This document shows positions 21,255-34,467 of a stretch of 64,000 bases of DNA, piece by piece. The stretch is from Lasioglossum baleicum (taxonomy: Eukaryota; Arthropoda; Insecta; Hymenoptera; Halictidae): the NCBI RefSeq assembly GCF_051020765.1, contig NW_027469181.1, forward strand, positions 1 through 64,000, in the 5' to 3' direction. The notes below the pieces were generated by a model, which did no database searches, was not told the DNA's origin, and saw only the letters and a program-made list of their open reading frames with translations. Every line of letters begins with the position of its first letter. Position 1 is the first letter of the stretch. A program made the position numbers and the translations under genes.

Positions 21255-24200
21255 TTTTGTGGGATGCGCATGCGCAGGTTTTGTGGGATGCGCATGCGCA
21301 GGTTTTGTGGGATGCGCATGGCTAGTCGAGCAAAAACACGTGCGAGAGGATGCATCCCGCAGGCTAGTCGAGTAAAAACACGTGCGAGAGGATGCATCCC
21401 GCAGGCTAGTCGAGTAAAAACACGTGCGAGAGGATGCATCCTGCAGGCTAGTCGAGTAAAAACACGTGCGAGAGGATGCATCCCGCAGGCTAGTCGAGCA
21501 AAAACACGTGCGAGAGGATGCATCCCGCAGGCTAGTCGAGTAAAAACACGTGCGAGAGGATGCATCCCGCAGGGTAGTCGAGTAAAAACACGTGCGAGAG
21601 GATGCATCCCGCAGGCTAGTCGAGTAAAAACACGTGCGAGAGGATGCATCCCGCAGGCTAGTCGAGCAAAAACACGTGCGAGAGGATGCATCCCGCAGGC
21701 TAGTCGAGTAAAAACACGTGCGAGAGGATGCATCCCGCAGGCTAGTCGTGCACAAACACGTGCGAGAGGATGCATCCCGCAGGCTAGTCGAGCAAAAACA
21801 CGTGCGAGAGGATGCATCCCGCAGGCAAGTCGAGTAAAAACACGTGCGAGGTTTTGTGGGATGCGCATGCGCAGGTTTTGTGGGATGCGCATGCGCAGAT
21901 TTTTTGGGATGCGCATGCGCAGGTTTTTTGGGATGCGCATGCCTAGTCGAGCAAAAACACGTGCGAGAGGATGCATCCTGCAGGCTAGTCGAGTAAAAAC
22001 ACGTGCGAGAGGATGCATCCCGCAGGCTAGTCGAGTAAAAACACGTGCGAGAGGATGCATCCCGCAGGCTAGTCGAGTAAAAACACGTGCGAGGTTTTGT
22101 GGGATGCGCATACGCAGGTTTTGTGGGATGCGCATGCGCAGGTTTTTTGGGATGCGCATGGCTAGTCGAGCAAAAAGACGTGCGAGAGTATGCATCCCGC
22201 AGGGTAGTCGAGTAAAAACACGTGCGAGAGGATGCATCCCGCAGGCTAGTCGAGTAAAAACACGTGCGAGAGGATGCATCCCGCAGGCTAGTGGAGCAAA
22301 AACACGTGCGAGAGGATGCATCCCGCAGGCTAGTCGAGTAAAAACACGTGCGAGAGGATGCATCCCGCAGGCTAGTCGAGTAAAAACACGTGAGAGAGGA
22401 TGCATCCCGCAAGCTAGTCGAGTAAAAACACGTGCGAGAGGATGCATCCCGCAGGCTAGTCGAGTAAAAACACGTGCGAAAGGATGCATCCCGCAGGCTA
22501 GTCGAGCACAAACACGTGCGAGGTTTTGTGGGATGCGCATGCGCAGGTTTTGTGGGATGCGCATGCGCAGGTTTTTTGGGATGCGCATGGCTAGTCGAGC
22601 AAAAACACGTGCGAGAGAATGCATCCCGCAGGGTGGTCGAGTAAAAACACGTGCGAGAGGATGTATCCCGCAGGCTAGTCGAGTAAAAACACGTGCGAGA
22701 GGATGCATCCCGCAGGCTAGTCGAGTAAAAACACGTGCGAAAGGATGCATCCCGCAGGCTAGTCGAGCACAAACACGTGCGAGGTTTTGTGGGATGCGCA
22801 TGCGCAGGTTTTGTGGGATGCGCATGCGCAGATTTTTTGGGATGCGCATGCGCAGGTTTTTTGGGATGCGCATGGCTAGTCGAGCAAAAACACGTGCGAG
22901 AGGATGCATCCCGCAGGCTAGTCAAGTAAAAACACGTGCGAGGTTTTGTGGGATGCGCATGCGCAGGTTTTTTGGGATGCGCATGCGCAGGTTTTTTGGG
23001 ATGCGCATGCCTAGTCGAGCAAAAACACGTGCGAAAGGATGCATCCCGCAGGCTAGTCGAGCACAAACACGTGCGAGGTTTTGTGGGATGCGCATGCGCA
23101 GGTTTTTTGGGATGCGCATGCGCAGGTTTTTTGGGATGCGCATGGCTAGTCGAGCAAAAACACGTGCGAGAGGATGCATCCCGCAGGCTAGTCGAGTAAA
23201 AACACGTGCGAGGTTTTGTGGGATGCGCATGCGCAGGTTTTTTGGGATGCGCATGCCTAGTCGAGCAAAAACACGTGCGAGAGGATGCGTCGCGCAGGCT
23301 AGACGAGCAAAAACACGTGCGAGAGGATGCATCCCGCATGCTAGTCGAGTAAAAACACGTGCAAGAGGATGCTTCCCGCAGGCTAGTCGAGTAAAAACAC
23401 GTGATAGAGGATGCATCCCGCATGCTAGTCGAGTAAAAACACGTGCGAGAGGATGCGTCCCGCAGGCTAGTCGAGCAAAAACATGTGCGAGAGGATGCAT
23501 CCCGCAGGCTAGTCGAGCAAAAACACGTGCGAGGTTTTGTGGGATGCGCATGCGCAGGTTTTGTGGGATGCGCATTTGCAGGTTTTATGGGATGCGCATG
23601 GCTAGTCGAGCAAAAACACGTGCGAGAGGATGCATCCCGCAGGCTAGTCGAGTAAAAACACGTGCGAGGTTTTGTGGGATGCGCATGCGCAGGTTTTTTG
23701 GGATGCGCATGCCTAGTCGAGCAAAAACACGTGCGAGAGGATGCGTCCCGCAGGCTAGACGAGCAAAAACACGTGCGAGAGGATGCATCCCGCATGCTAG
23801 TCGAGTAAAAACACGTGCAAGAGGATGCTTCCCGCAGGCTAGTCGAGTAAAAACACGTGCGAGAGGATGCATCCCGCATGCTAGTCGAGTAAAAACACGT
23901 GCGAGAGGATGCGTCCCGCAGGCTAGTCGAGCAAAAACATGTGCGAGAGGATGCATCCCGCAGGCTAGTCGAGCAAAAACACGTGCGAGGTTTTGTAGGA
24001 TGCGCATGCGCAGGTTTTGTGGGATGCGCATGCGCAGGTTTTTTGGGATGCGCATGCGCAGGTTTTTTGGGATGCGCATGCCTAGTCGAGCAAAAACACG
24101 TGCGAGAGGATGCATCCCGCAGGCTAGTCGAGCAAAAACACGTGCGAGAGGATGCATCCCGCAGGCTAGTCGAGTAAAAACACGTGAGAGAGGATGCATC

Positions 24201-25566
24201 CCGCAAGCTAGTCGAGTAAAAACACGTGCGAGAGGATGCATCCCGCAGGCTAGTCGAGTAAAAACACGTGCGAAAGGATGCATCCCGCAGGCTAGTCGAG
24301 CACAAACACGTGCGAGGTTCTGTGGGATGCGCATGCGCAGGTTTTGTGGGATGCGCATGCGCAGGTTTTTTGGGATGCGCATGGCTAGTCGAGCAAAAAC
24401 ACGTGCGAGAGAATGCATCCCGCAGGGTGGTCGAGTAAAAACACGTGCGAGAGGATGTATCCCGCAGGCTAGTCGAGTAAAAACACGTGCGAGAGGATGC
24501 ATCCCGCAGGCTAGTCGAGTAAAAACACGTGCGAAAGGATGCATCCCGCAGGCTAGTCGAGCACAAACACGTGCGAGGTTTTGTGGGATGCGCATGCGCA
24601 GGTTTTGTGGGATGCGCATGCGCAGATTTTTTGGGATGCGCATGCGCAGGTTTTTTGGGATGCGCATGGCTAGTCGAGCAAAAACACGTGCGAGAGGATG
24701 CATCCCGCAGGCTAGTCAAGTAAAAACACGTGCGAGGTTTTGTGGGATGCGCATGCGCAGGTTTTGTGGGATGCGCATGCGCAGGTTTTTTGGGATGCGC
24801 ATGCGCAGGTTTTTTGGGATGCGCATGCCTAGTCGAGCAAAAACACGTGCGAAAGGATGCATCCCGCAGGCTAGTCGAGCACAAACACGTGCGAGGTTTT
24901 GTGGGATGCGCATGCGCAGGTTTTTTGGGATGCGCATGCGCAGGTTTTTTGGGATGCGCATGGCTAGTCGAGCAAAAACACGTGCGAGAGGATGCATCCC
25001 GCAGGCTAGTCGAGTAAAAACACGTGCGAGGTTTTGTGGGATGCGCATGCGCAGGTTTTGTGGGATGCGCATGCGCAGGTTTTTTGGGATGCGCATGCGC
25101 AGGTTTTTTGGGATGCGCATGCCTAGTCGAGCAAAAACACGTGCGAAAGGATGCATCCCGCAGGCTAGTCGAGCACAAACACGTGCGAGGTTTTGTGGGA
25201 TGCGCATGCGCAGGTTTTTTGGGATGCGCATGCGCAGGTTTTTTGGGATGCGCATGGCTAGTCGAGCAAAAACACGTGCGAGAGAATGCATCCCGCAGGG
25301 TAGTCGAGCACAAACACGTGCGAGGTTTTGTGGGATGCGCATGCGCAGGTTTTGTGGGATGCGCATGCGCAGGTTTTTTGGGATGCGCATGCGCAGGTTT
25401 TTTGGGATGCGCATGCCTAGTCGAGCAAAAACACGTGCGAGAGGATGCATCCCGCAGGCTAGTCGAGCAAAAACACGTGCAAGAGGATGCATCCCGCAGG
25501 CTAGTCGAGCAAAAACACATGCGAGAGGATGCATCCCGCAGGCTAGTCGAGTAAAAACACGTGCGA
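21255..25566 (+). repeat. 4,809-bp segmental duplication, copy 1 (4,312 bp matched)
   Basis: This copy matches 26064-30375 at a constant offset of 4,809. I saw no indel and no clear substitution between the copies. Shared private variants include GTGGAGC (22291/27100), GATGTATCCC (about 22661/27470), GTCGCGCAGG (about 23289/28098), CATTTGCAGG with TTTTATGGG (23573/28382), TTTTGTAGG (23993/28802) and GGTTCTGTGGG (24316/29125). The match begins inside a B hexamer and ends inside an A unit (GCGAG versus GCGAA). Confidence 0.92.
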
Positions 25567-26063
25567 GAGGATGCATCCCGCAGGCTAGTCGAGCAAAAAC
25601 ACGTGCGAGGTTTTGTGGGATGCGCATGCGCAGGTTTTTTGGGATGCGCATGCGCAGGTTTTTTGGGATGCGCATGGCTAGTCGAGCAAAAACACGTGCG
25701 AGAGGATGCATCCCGCAGGCTAGTCGAGTAAAAACACGTGCGAGGTTTTGTGGGATGCGCATGCGCAGGTTTTGTGGGATGCGCATGCGCAGGTTTTTTG
25801 GGATGCGCATGCGCAGGTTTTTTGGGATGCGCATGCCTAGTCGAGCAAAAACACGTGCGAAAGGATGCATCCCGCAGGCTAGTCGAGCACAAACACGTGC
25901 GAGGTTTTGTGGGATGCGCATGCGCAGGTTTTTTGGGATGCGCATGCGCAGGTTTTTTGGGATGCGCATGGCTAGTCGAGCAAAAACACGTGCGAGAGAA
26001 TGCATCCCGCAGGGTAGTCGAGCACAAACACGTGCGAGGTTTTGTGGGATGCGCATGCGCAGG
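25567..26063 (+). repeat. Spacer-like array segment between 4.8-kb copies
   Basis: This stretch of about 500 bp has the same A and B units and completes the 4,809-bp period. Its order (two GCATGCCTAG/GCATGGCTAG B-run exits, then GAGAATGCATCC, CAGGGTAG and GCACAAAC) repeats that of 25,000-25,330. After 30,375 the second copy continues with a different order. Confidence 0.75.
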
Positions 26064-29000
26064 TTTTGTGGGATGCGCATGCGCAGGTTTTGTGGGATGC
26101 GCATGCGCAGGTTTTGTGGGATGCGCATGGCTAGTCGAGCAAAAACACGTGCGAGAGGATGCATCCCGCAGGCTAGTCGAGTAAAAACACGTGCGAGAGG
26201 ATGCATCCCGCAGGCTAGTCGAGTAAAAACACGTGCGAGAGGATGCATCCTGCAGGCTAGTCGAGTAAAAACACGTGCGAGAGGATGCATCCCGCAGGCT
26301 AGTCGAGCAAAAACACGTGCGAGAGGATGCATCCCGCAGGCTAGTCGAGTAAAAACACGTGCGAGAGGATGCATCCCGCAGGGTAGTCGAGTAAAAACAC
26401 GTGCGAGAGGATGCATCCCGCAGGCTAGTCGAGTAAAAACACGTGCGAGAGGATGCATCCCGCAGGCTAGTCGAGCAAAAACACGTGCGAGAGGATGCAT
26501 CCCGCAGGCTAGTCGAGTAAAAACACGTGCGAGAGGATGCATCCCGCAGGCTAGTCGTGCACAAACACGTGCGAGAGGATGCATCCCGCAGGCTAGTCGA
26601 GCAAAAACACGTGCGAGAGGATGCATCCCGCAGGCAAGTCGAGTAAAAACACGTGCGAGGTTTTGTGGGATGCGCATGCGCAGGTTTTGTGGGATGCGCA
26701 TGCGCAGATTTTTTGGGATGCGCATGCGCAGGTTTTTTGGGATGCGCATGCCTAGTCGAGCAAAAACACGTGCGAGAGGATGCATCCTGCAGGCTAGTCG
26801 AGTAAAAACACGTGCGAGAGGATGCATCCCGCAGGCTAGTCGAGTAAAAACACGTGCGAGAGGATGCATCCCGCAGGCTAGTCGAGTAAAAACACGTGCG
26901 AGGTTTTGTGGGATGCGCATACGCAGGTTTTGTGGGATGCGCATGCGCAGGTTTTTTGGGATGCGCATGGCTAGTCGAGCAAAAAGACGTGCGAGAGTAT
27001 GCATCCCGCAGGGTAGTCGAGTAAAAACACGTGCGAGAGGATGCATCCCGCAGGCTAGTCGAGTAAAAACACGTGCGAGAGGATGCATCCCGCAGGCTAG
27101 TGGAGCAAAAACACGTGCGAGAGGATGCATCCCGCAGGCTAGTCGAGTAAAAACACGTGCGAGAGGATGCATCCCGCAGGCTAGTCGAGTAAAAACACGT
27201 GAGAGAGGATGCATCCCGCAAGCTAGTCGAGTAAAAACACGTGCGAGAGGATGCATCCCGCAGGCTAGTCGAGTAAAAACACGTGCGAAAGGATGCATCC
27301 CGCAGGCTAGTCGAGCACAAACACGTGCGAGGTTTTGTGGGATGCGCATGCGCAGGTTTTGTGGGATGCGCATGCGCAGGTTTTTTGGGATGCGCATGGC
27401 TAGTCGAGCAAAAACACGTGCGAGAGAATGCATCCCGCAGGGTGGTCGAGTAAAAACACGTGCGAGAGGATGTATCCCGCAGGCTAGTCGAGTAAAAACA
27501 CGTGCGAGAGGATGCATCCCGCAGGCTAGTCGAGTAAAAACACGTGCGAAAGGATGCATCCCGCAGGCTAGTCGAGCACAAACACGTGCGAGGTTTTGTG
27601 GGATGCGCATGCGCAGGTTTTGTGGGATGCGCATGCGCAGATTTTTTGGGATGCGCATGCGCAGGTTTTTTGGGATGCGCATGGCTAGTCGAGCAAAAAC
27701 ACGTGCGAGAGGATGCATCCCGCAGGCTAGTCAAGTAAAAACACGTGCGAGGTTTTGTGGGATGCGCATGCGCAGGTTTTTTGGGATGCGCATGCGCAGG
27801 TTTTTTGGGATGCGCATGCCTAGTCGAGCAAAAACACGTGCGAAAGGATGCATCCCGCAGGCTAGTCGAGCACAAACACGTGCGAGGTTTTGTGGGATGC
27901 GCATGCGCAGGTTTTTTGGGATGCGCATGCGCAGGTTTTTTGGGATGCGCATGGCTAGTCGAGCAAAAACACGTGCGAGAGGATGCATCCCGCAGGCTAG
28001 TCGAGTAAAAACACGTGCGAGGTTTTGTGGGATGCGCATGCGCAGGTTTTTTGGGATGCGCATGCCTAGTCGAGCAAAAACACGTGCGAGAGGATGCGTC
28101 GCGCAGGCTAGACGAGCAAAAACACGTGCGAGAGGATGCATCCCGCATGCTAGTCGAGTAAAAACACGTGCAAGAGGATGCTTCCCGCAGGCTAGTCGAG
28201 TAAAAACACGTGATAGAGGATGCATCCCGCATGCTAGTCGAGTAAAAACACGTGCGAGAGGATGCGTCCCGCAGGCTAGTCGAGCAAAAACATGTGCGAG
28301 AGGATGCATCCCGCAGGCTAGTCGAGCAAAAACACGTGCGAGGTTTTGTGGGATGCGCATGCGCAGGTTTTGTGGGATGCGCATTTGCAGGTTTTATGGG
28401 ATGCGCATGGCTAGTCGAGCAAAAACACGTGCGAGAGGATGCATCCCGCAGGCTAGTCGAGTAAAAACACGTGCGAGGTTTTGTGGGATGCGCATGCGCA
28501 GGTTTTTTGGGATGCGCATGCCTAGTCGAGCAAAAACACGTGCGAGAGGATGCGTCCCGCAGGCTAGACGAGCAAAAACACGTGCGAGAGGATGCATCCC
28601 GCATGCTAGTCGAGTAAAAACACGTGCAAGAGGATGCTTCCCGCAGGCTAGTCGAGTAAAAACACGTGCGAGAGGATGCATCCCGCATGCTAGTCGAGTA
28701 AAAACACGTGCGAGAGGATGCGTCCCGCAGGCTAGTCGAGCAAAAACATGTGCGAGAGGATGCATCCCGCAGGCTAGTCGAGCAAAAACACGTGCGAGGT
28801 TTTGTAGGATGCGCATGCGCAGGTTTTGTGGGATGCGCATGCGCAGGTTTTTTGGGATGCGCATGCGCAGGTTTTTTGGGATGCGCATGCCTAGTCGAGC
28901 AAAAACACGTGCGAGAGGATGCATCCCGCAGGCTAGTCGAGCAAAAACACGTGCGAGAGGATGCATCCCGCAGGCTAGTCGAGTAAAAACACGTGAGAGA

Positions 29001-30375
29001 GGATGCATCCCGCAAGCTAGTCGAGTAAAAACACGTGCGAGAGGATGCATCCCGCAGGCTAGTCGAGTAAAAACACGTGCGAAAGGATGCATCCCGCAGG
29101 CTAGTCGAGCACAAACACGTGCGAGGTTCTGTGGGATGCGCATGCGCAGGTTTTGTGGGATGCGCATGCGCAGGTTTTTTGGGATGCGCATGGCTAGTCG
29201 AGCAAAAACACGTGCGAGAGAATGCATCCCGCAGGGTGGTCGAGTAAAAACACGTGCGAGAGGATGTATCCCGCAGGCTAGTCGAGTAAAAACACGTGCG
29301 AGAGGATGCATCCCGCAGGCTAGTCGAGTAAAAACACGTGCGAAAGGATGCATCCCGCAGGCTAGTCGAGCACAAACACGTGCGAGGTTTTGTGGGATGC
29401 GCATGCGCAGGTTTTGTGGGATGCGCATGCGCAGATTTTTTGGGATGCGCATGCGCAGGTTTTTTGGGATGCGCATGGCTAGTCGAGCAAAAACACGTGC
29501 GAGAGGATGCATCCCGCAGGCTAGTCAAGTAAAAACACGTGCGAGGTTTTGTGGGATGCGCATGCGCAGGTTTTGTGGGATGCGCATGCGCAGGTTTTTT
29601 GGGATGCGCATGCGCAGGTTTTTTGGGATGCGCATGCCTAGTCGAGCAAAAACACGTGCGAAAGGATGCATCCCGCAGGCTAGTCGAGCACAAACACGTG
29701 CGAGGTTTTGTGGGATGCGCATGCGCAGGTTTTTTGGGATGCGCATGCGCAGGTTTTTTGGGATGCGCATGGCTAGTCGAGCAAAAACACGTGCGAGAGG
29801 ATGCATCCCGCAGGCTAGTCGAGTAAAAACACGTGCGAGGTTTTGTGGGATGCGCATGCGCAGGTTTTGTGGGATGCGCATGCGCAGGTTTTTTGGGATG
29901 CGCATGCGCAGGTTTTTTGGGATGCGCATGCCTAGTCGAGCAAAAACACGTGCGAAAGGATGCATCCCGCAGGCTAGTCGAGCACAAACACGTGCGAGGT
30001 TTTGTGGGATGCGCATGCGCAGGTTTTTTGGGATGCGCATGCGCAGGTTTTTTGGGATGCGCATGGCTAGTCGAGCAAAAACACGTGCGAGAGAATGCAT
30101 CCCGCAGGGTAGTCGAGCACAAACACGTGCGAGGTTTTGTGGGATGCGCATGCGCAGGTTTTGTGGGATGCGCATGCGCAGGTTTTTTGGGATGCGCATG
30201 CGCAGGTTTTTTGGGATGCGCATGCCTAGTCGAGCAAAAACACGTGCGAGAGGATGCATCCCGCAGGCTAGTCGAGCAAAAACACGTGCAAGAGGATGCA
30301 TCCCGCAGGCTAGTCGAGCAAAAACACATGCGAGAGGATGCATCCCGCAGGCTAGTCGAGTAAAAACACGTGCGA
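26064..30375 (+). repeat. 4,809-bp segmental duplication, copy 2
   Basis: This is the partner of 21255-25566, with the same variant order throughout. Part of the block (28,390-29,530; also 23,581-24,721) occurs a third time near 42,180-43,320 at offset 18,597 from the first, so the same word has spread over more than 18 kb. Confidence 0.92.
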
Positions 30376-30449
30376 AAGGATGCATCCCGCAGGCTAGTCG
30401 AGCACAAACACGTGCGAGGTTTTGTGGGATGCGCATGCGCAGGTTTTTT

Positions 30450-32364
30450 GGGATGCGCATGCGCAGGTTTTTTGGGATGCGCATGCGCAGGTTTTTTGGG
30501 ATGCGCATGCGTAGTCGAGCAAAAACACGTGCGAGAGGATGCATCCCGCAGGCTAGTCGAGTAAAAACACGTGCGAGGTTTTGTGGGATGCGCATGCGCA
30601 GGTTTTTTGGGATGCGCATGCCTAGTCGAGCAAAAACACGTGCGAGAGGATGCGTCCCGCAGGCTAGACGAGCAAAAACACGTGCGGAGGATGCATCCCG
30701 CATGCTAGTCGAGTAAAAACACGTGCAAGAGGATGCTTCCCGCAGGCTAGTCGAGTAAAAACACGTGATAGAGGATGCATCCCGCATGCTAGTCGAGTAA
30801 AAACACGTGCGAGAGGATGCGTCCCGCAGGCTAGTCGAGCAAAAACATGTGCGAGAGGATGCATCCCGCAGGCTAGTCGAGCAAAAACACGTGCGAGGTT
30901 TTGTGGGATGCGCATGCGCAGGTTTTGTGGGATGCGCATGCGCAGGTTTTTTGGGATGCGCATGCGCAGGTTTTTTGGGATGCGCATGCCTAGTCGAGCA
31001 AAAACACGTGCGAGAGGATGCATCCCGCAGGCTAGTCGAGCAAAAACACGTGCGAGAGGATGCATCCCGCAGGCTAGTCGAGTAAAAACACGTGATAGAG
31101 GATGCATCCCGCATGCTAGTCGAGTAAAAACACGTGCGAGAGGATGCGTCCCGCAGGCTAGTCGAGCAAAAACATGTGCGAGAGGATGCATCCCGCAGGC
31201 TAGTCGAGCAAAAACATGTGCGAGAGGATGCATCCCGCAGGCTAGTCGAGCAAAAACACGTGCGAGGTTTTGTAGGATGCGCATGCGCAGGTTTTGTGGG
31301 ATGCGCATGCGCAGGTTTTGTGGGATGCGCATGCGCAGGTTTTTTGGGATGCGCATGCCTAGTCGAGCAAAAACACGTGCGAGAGGATGCATCCCGCAGG
31401 CTAGTCGAGCAAAAACACGTGCGAGAGGATGCATCCCGCAGGCTAGTCGAGCAAAAACACGTGCAAGAGGATGCATCCCGCAGGCTAGTCGAGCAAAAAC
31501 ACATGCGAGAGGATGCATCCCGCAGGCTAGTCGAGTAAAAACACGTGCGAAAGGATGCATCCCGCAGGCTAGTCGAGCACAAACACGTGCGAGGTTTTGT
31601 GGGATGCGCATGCGCAGGTTTTTTGGGATGCGCATGCGCAGGTTTTTTGGGATGCGCATGCGTAGCCGAGCAAAAACACGTGCGAGAGGATGCATCCCGC
31701 AGGCTAGTCGAGTAAAAACACGTGCGAGGTTTTGTGGGATGCGCATGCGCAGGTTTTTTGGGATGCGCATGCCTAGTCGAGCAAAAACACGTGCGAGAGG
31801 ATGCGTCCCGCAGGCTAGACGAGCAAAAACACGTGCGGAGGATGCATCCCGCATGCTAGTCGAGTAAAAACACGTGCAAGAGGATGCTTCCCGCAGGCTA
31901 GTCGAGTAAAAACACGTGATAGAGGATGCATCCCGCATGCTAGTCGAGTAAAAACACGTGCGAGAGGATGCGTCCCGCAGGCTAGTCGAGCAAAAACATG
32001 TGCGAGAGGATGCATCCCGCAGGCTAGTCGAGCAAAAACACGTGCGAGGTTTTGTGGGATGCGCATGCGCAGGTTTTGTGGGATGCGCATGCGCAGGTTT
32101 TTTGGGATGCGCATGCGCAGGTTTTTTGGGATGCGCATGCCTAGTCGAGCAAAAACACGTGCGAGAGGATGCATCCCGCAGGCTAGTCGAGCAAAAACAC
32201 GTGCGAGAGGATGCATCCCGCAGGCTAGTCGAGTAAAAACACGTGATAGAGGATGCATCCCGCATGCTAGTCGAGTAAAAACACGTGCGAGAGGATGCGT
32301 CCCGCAGGCTAGTCGAGCAAAAACATGTGCGAGAGGATGCATCCCGCAGGCTAGTCGAGCAAAA
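30450..32364 (+). repeat. 1,151-bp tandem duplication
   Basis: Segments near 30,450-31,213 and 31,601-32,364 match at offset 1,151. Shared markers are the unusual junction CATGCGTAG (GTAG at 30511/31662) and the one-base-short word GTGCGGAGG (GCGG at 30684/31835). The second copy has GTAGCCGAG. The same 1,151-bp spacing separates GCGG at 33463 from that at 34614, so this unit was copied again. Confidence 0.85.
30684..30690 (+). other. GCGGAGG one-base-deletion landmark (example)
   Basis: Here GCGAGAGG is shortened to GCGGAGG and followed by ATGCATCCCGCATGCTAG. It recurs at 30684, 31835, 33463, 34614, 36761 and 39388. The allele lacks one base, so the apparent reading frames shift at each. 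Its shared flanks show that it spread by duplication and is not a set of independent errors. Confidence 0.85.
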
Positions 32365-34467
32365 ACACGTGCGAGAGGATGCATCCCGCAGGCTAGTCGA
32401 GTAAAAACACGTGCGAAAGGATGCATCCCGCAGGCTAGTCGAGCACAAACACGTGCGAGGTTTTGTGGGATGCGCATGCGCAGGTTTTGTGGGATGCGCA
32501 TGCGCAGGTTTTTTGGGATGCGCATGGCTAGTCGAGCAAAAACACGTGCGAGAGAATGCATCCCGCAGGGTGGTCGAGTAAAAACACGTGCGAGAGGATG
32601 TATCCCGCAGGCTAGTCGAGTAAAAACACGTGCGAGAGGATGCATCCCGCAGGCTAGTCGAGTAAAAACACGTGCGAAAGGATGCATCCCGCAGGCTAGT
32701 CGAGCACAAACACGTGCGAGGTTTTGTGGGATGCGCATGCGCAGGTTTTGTGGGATGCGCATGCGCAGATTTTTTGGGATGCGCATGCGCAGGTTTTTTG
32801 GGATGCGCATGGCTAGTCGAGCAAAAACACGTGCGAGAGGATGCATCCCGCAGGCTAGCCAAGTAAAAACACGTGCGAGGTTTTGTGGGATGCGCATGCG
32901 CAGGTTTTGTGGGATGCGCATGCGCAGGTTTTTTGGGATGCGCATGCGCAGGTTTTTTGGGATGCGCATGCCTAGTCGAGCAAAAACACGTGCGAAAGGA
33001 TGCATCCCGCAGGCTAGTCGAGCACAAACACGTGCGAGGTTTTGTGGGATGCGCATGCGCAGGTTTTTTGGGATGCGCATGCGCAGGTTTTTTGGGATGC
33101 GCATGGCTAGTCGAGCAAAAACACGTGCGAGAGGATGCATCCCGCAGGCTAGTCGAGTAAAAACACGTGCGAGGTTTTGTGGGATGCGCATGCGCAGGTT
33201 TTGTGGGATGCGCATGCGCAGGTTTTTTGGGATGCGCATGCGCAGGTTTTTTGGGATGCGCATGCCTAGTCGAGCAAAAACACGTGCGAAAGGATGCATC
33301 CCGCAGGCTAGTCGAGCACAAACACGTGCGAGGTTTTGTGGGATGCGCATGCGCAGGTTTTTTGGGATGCGCATGCGCAGGTTTTTTGGGATGCGCATGG
33401 CTAGTCGAGCAAAAACACGTGCGAGAGAATGCATCCCGCAGGGTAGACGAGCAAAAACACGTGCGGAGGATGCATCCCGCATGCTAGTCGAGTAAAAACA
33501 CGTGCAAGAGGATGCTTCCCGCAGGCTAGTCGAGTAAAAACACGTGATAGAGGATGCATCCCGCATGCTAGTCGAGTAAAAACACGTGCGAGAGGATGCG
33601 TCCCGCAGGCTAGTCGAGCAAAAACATGTGCGAGAGGATGCATCCCGCAGGCTAGTCGAGCAAAAACACGTGCGAGGTTTTGTGGGATGCGCATGCGCAG
33701 GTTTTGTGGGATGCGCATGCGCAGGTTTTTTGGGATGCGCATGCGCAGGTTTTTTGGGATGCGCATGCCTAGTCGAGCAAAAACACGTGCGAGAGGATGC
33801 ATCCCGCAGGCTAGTCGAGCAAAAACACGTGCGAGAGGATGCATCCCGCAGGCTAGTCGAGTAAAAACACGTGATAGAGGATGCATCCCGCATGCTAGTC
33901 GAGTAAAAACACGTGCGAGAGGATGCGTCCCGCAGGCTAGTCGAGCAAAAACATGTGCGAGAGGATGCATCCCGCAGGCTAGTCGAGCAAAAACATGTGC
34001 GAGAGGATGCATCCCGCAGGCTAGTCGAGCAAAAACACGTGCGAGGTTTTGTAGGATGCGCATGCGCAGGTTTTGTGGGATGCGCATGCGCAGGTTTTTT
34101 GGGATGCGCATGCGCAGGTTTTTTGGGATGCGCATGCCTAGTCGAGCAAAAACACGTGCGAGAGGATGCATCCCGCAGGCTAGTCGAGCAAAAACACGTG
34201 CGAGAGGATGCATCCCGCAGGCTAGTCGAGTAAAAACACGTGAGAGAGGATGCATCCCGCAAGCTAGTCGAGTAAAAACACGTGCGAGAGGATGCATCCC
34301 GCAGGCTAGTCGAGTAAAAACACGTGCGAAAGGATGCATCCCGCAGGCTAGTCGAGCACAAACACGTGCGAGGTTTTGTGGGATGCGCATGCGCAGGTTT
34401 TGTGGGATGCGCATGCGCAGGTTTTTTGGGATGCGCATGGCTAGTCGAGCAAAAACACGTGCGAGAG
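32363..34467 (+). repeat. 3,298-bp duplication, copy 1
   Basis: This copy matches 35661-37765 at offset 3,298, including the chimeric word CAGGGTAGACGAGC followed by GTGCGGAGG (GCGG at 33463/36761). One difference seen is GGCTAGCCAAG near 32855 against GGCTAGTCAAG near 36153. Confidence 0.88.

Noticed and set aside
23280..23310. GTCGCGCAGG at 23289, 28098 and 40963 as a sequencing error
   Set aside because: It is shared by three copies in otherwise matching blocks, so it is an inherited variant and not an error.
21165..30716. Plus-strand frame of about 3,180 codons with basic 14- and 8-residue repeats, resembling a nuclear or DNA-binding repeat protein
   Set aside because: It is pure translation of monomers A and B. 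The frame is broken elsewhere by GGGG, GCGGAGG and homopolymer indels that were themselves amplified, so no selection for coding is visible.
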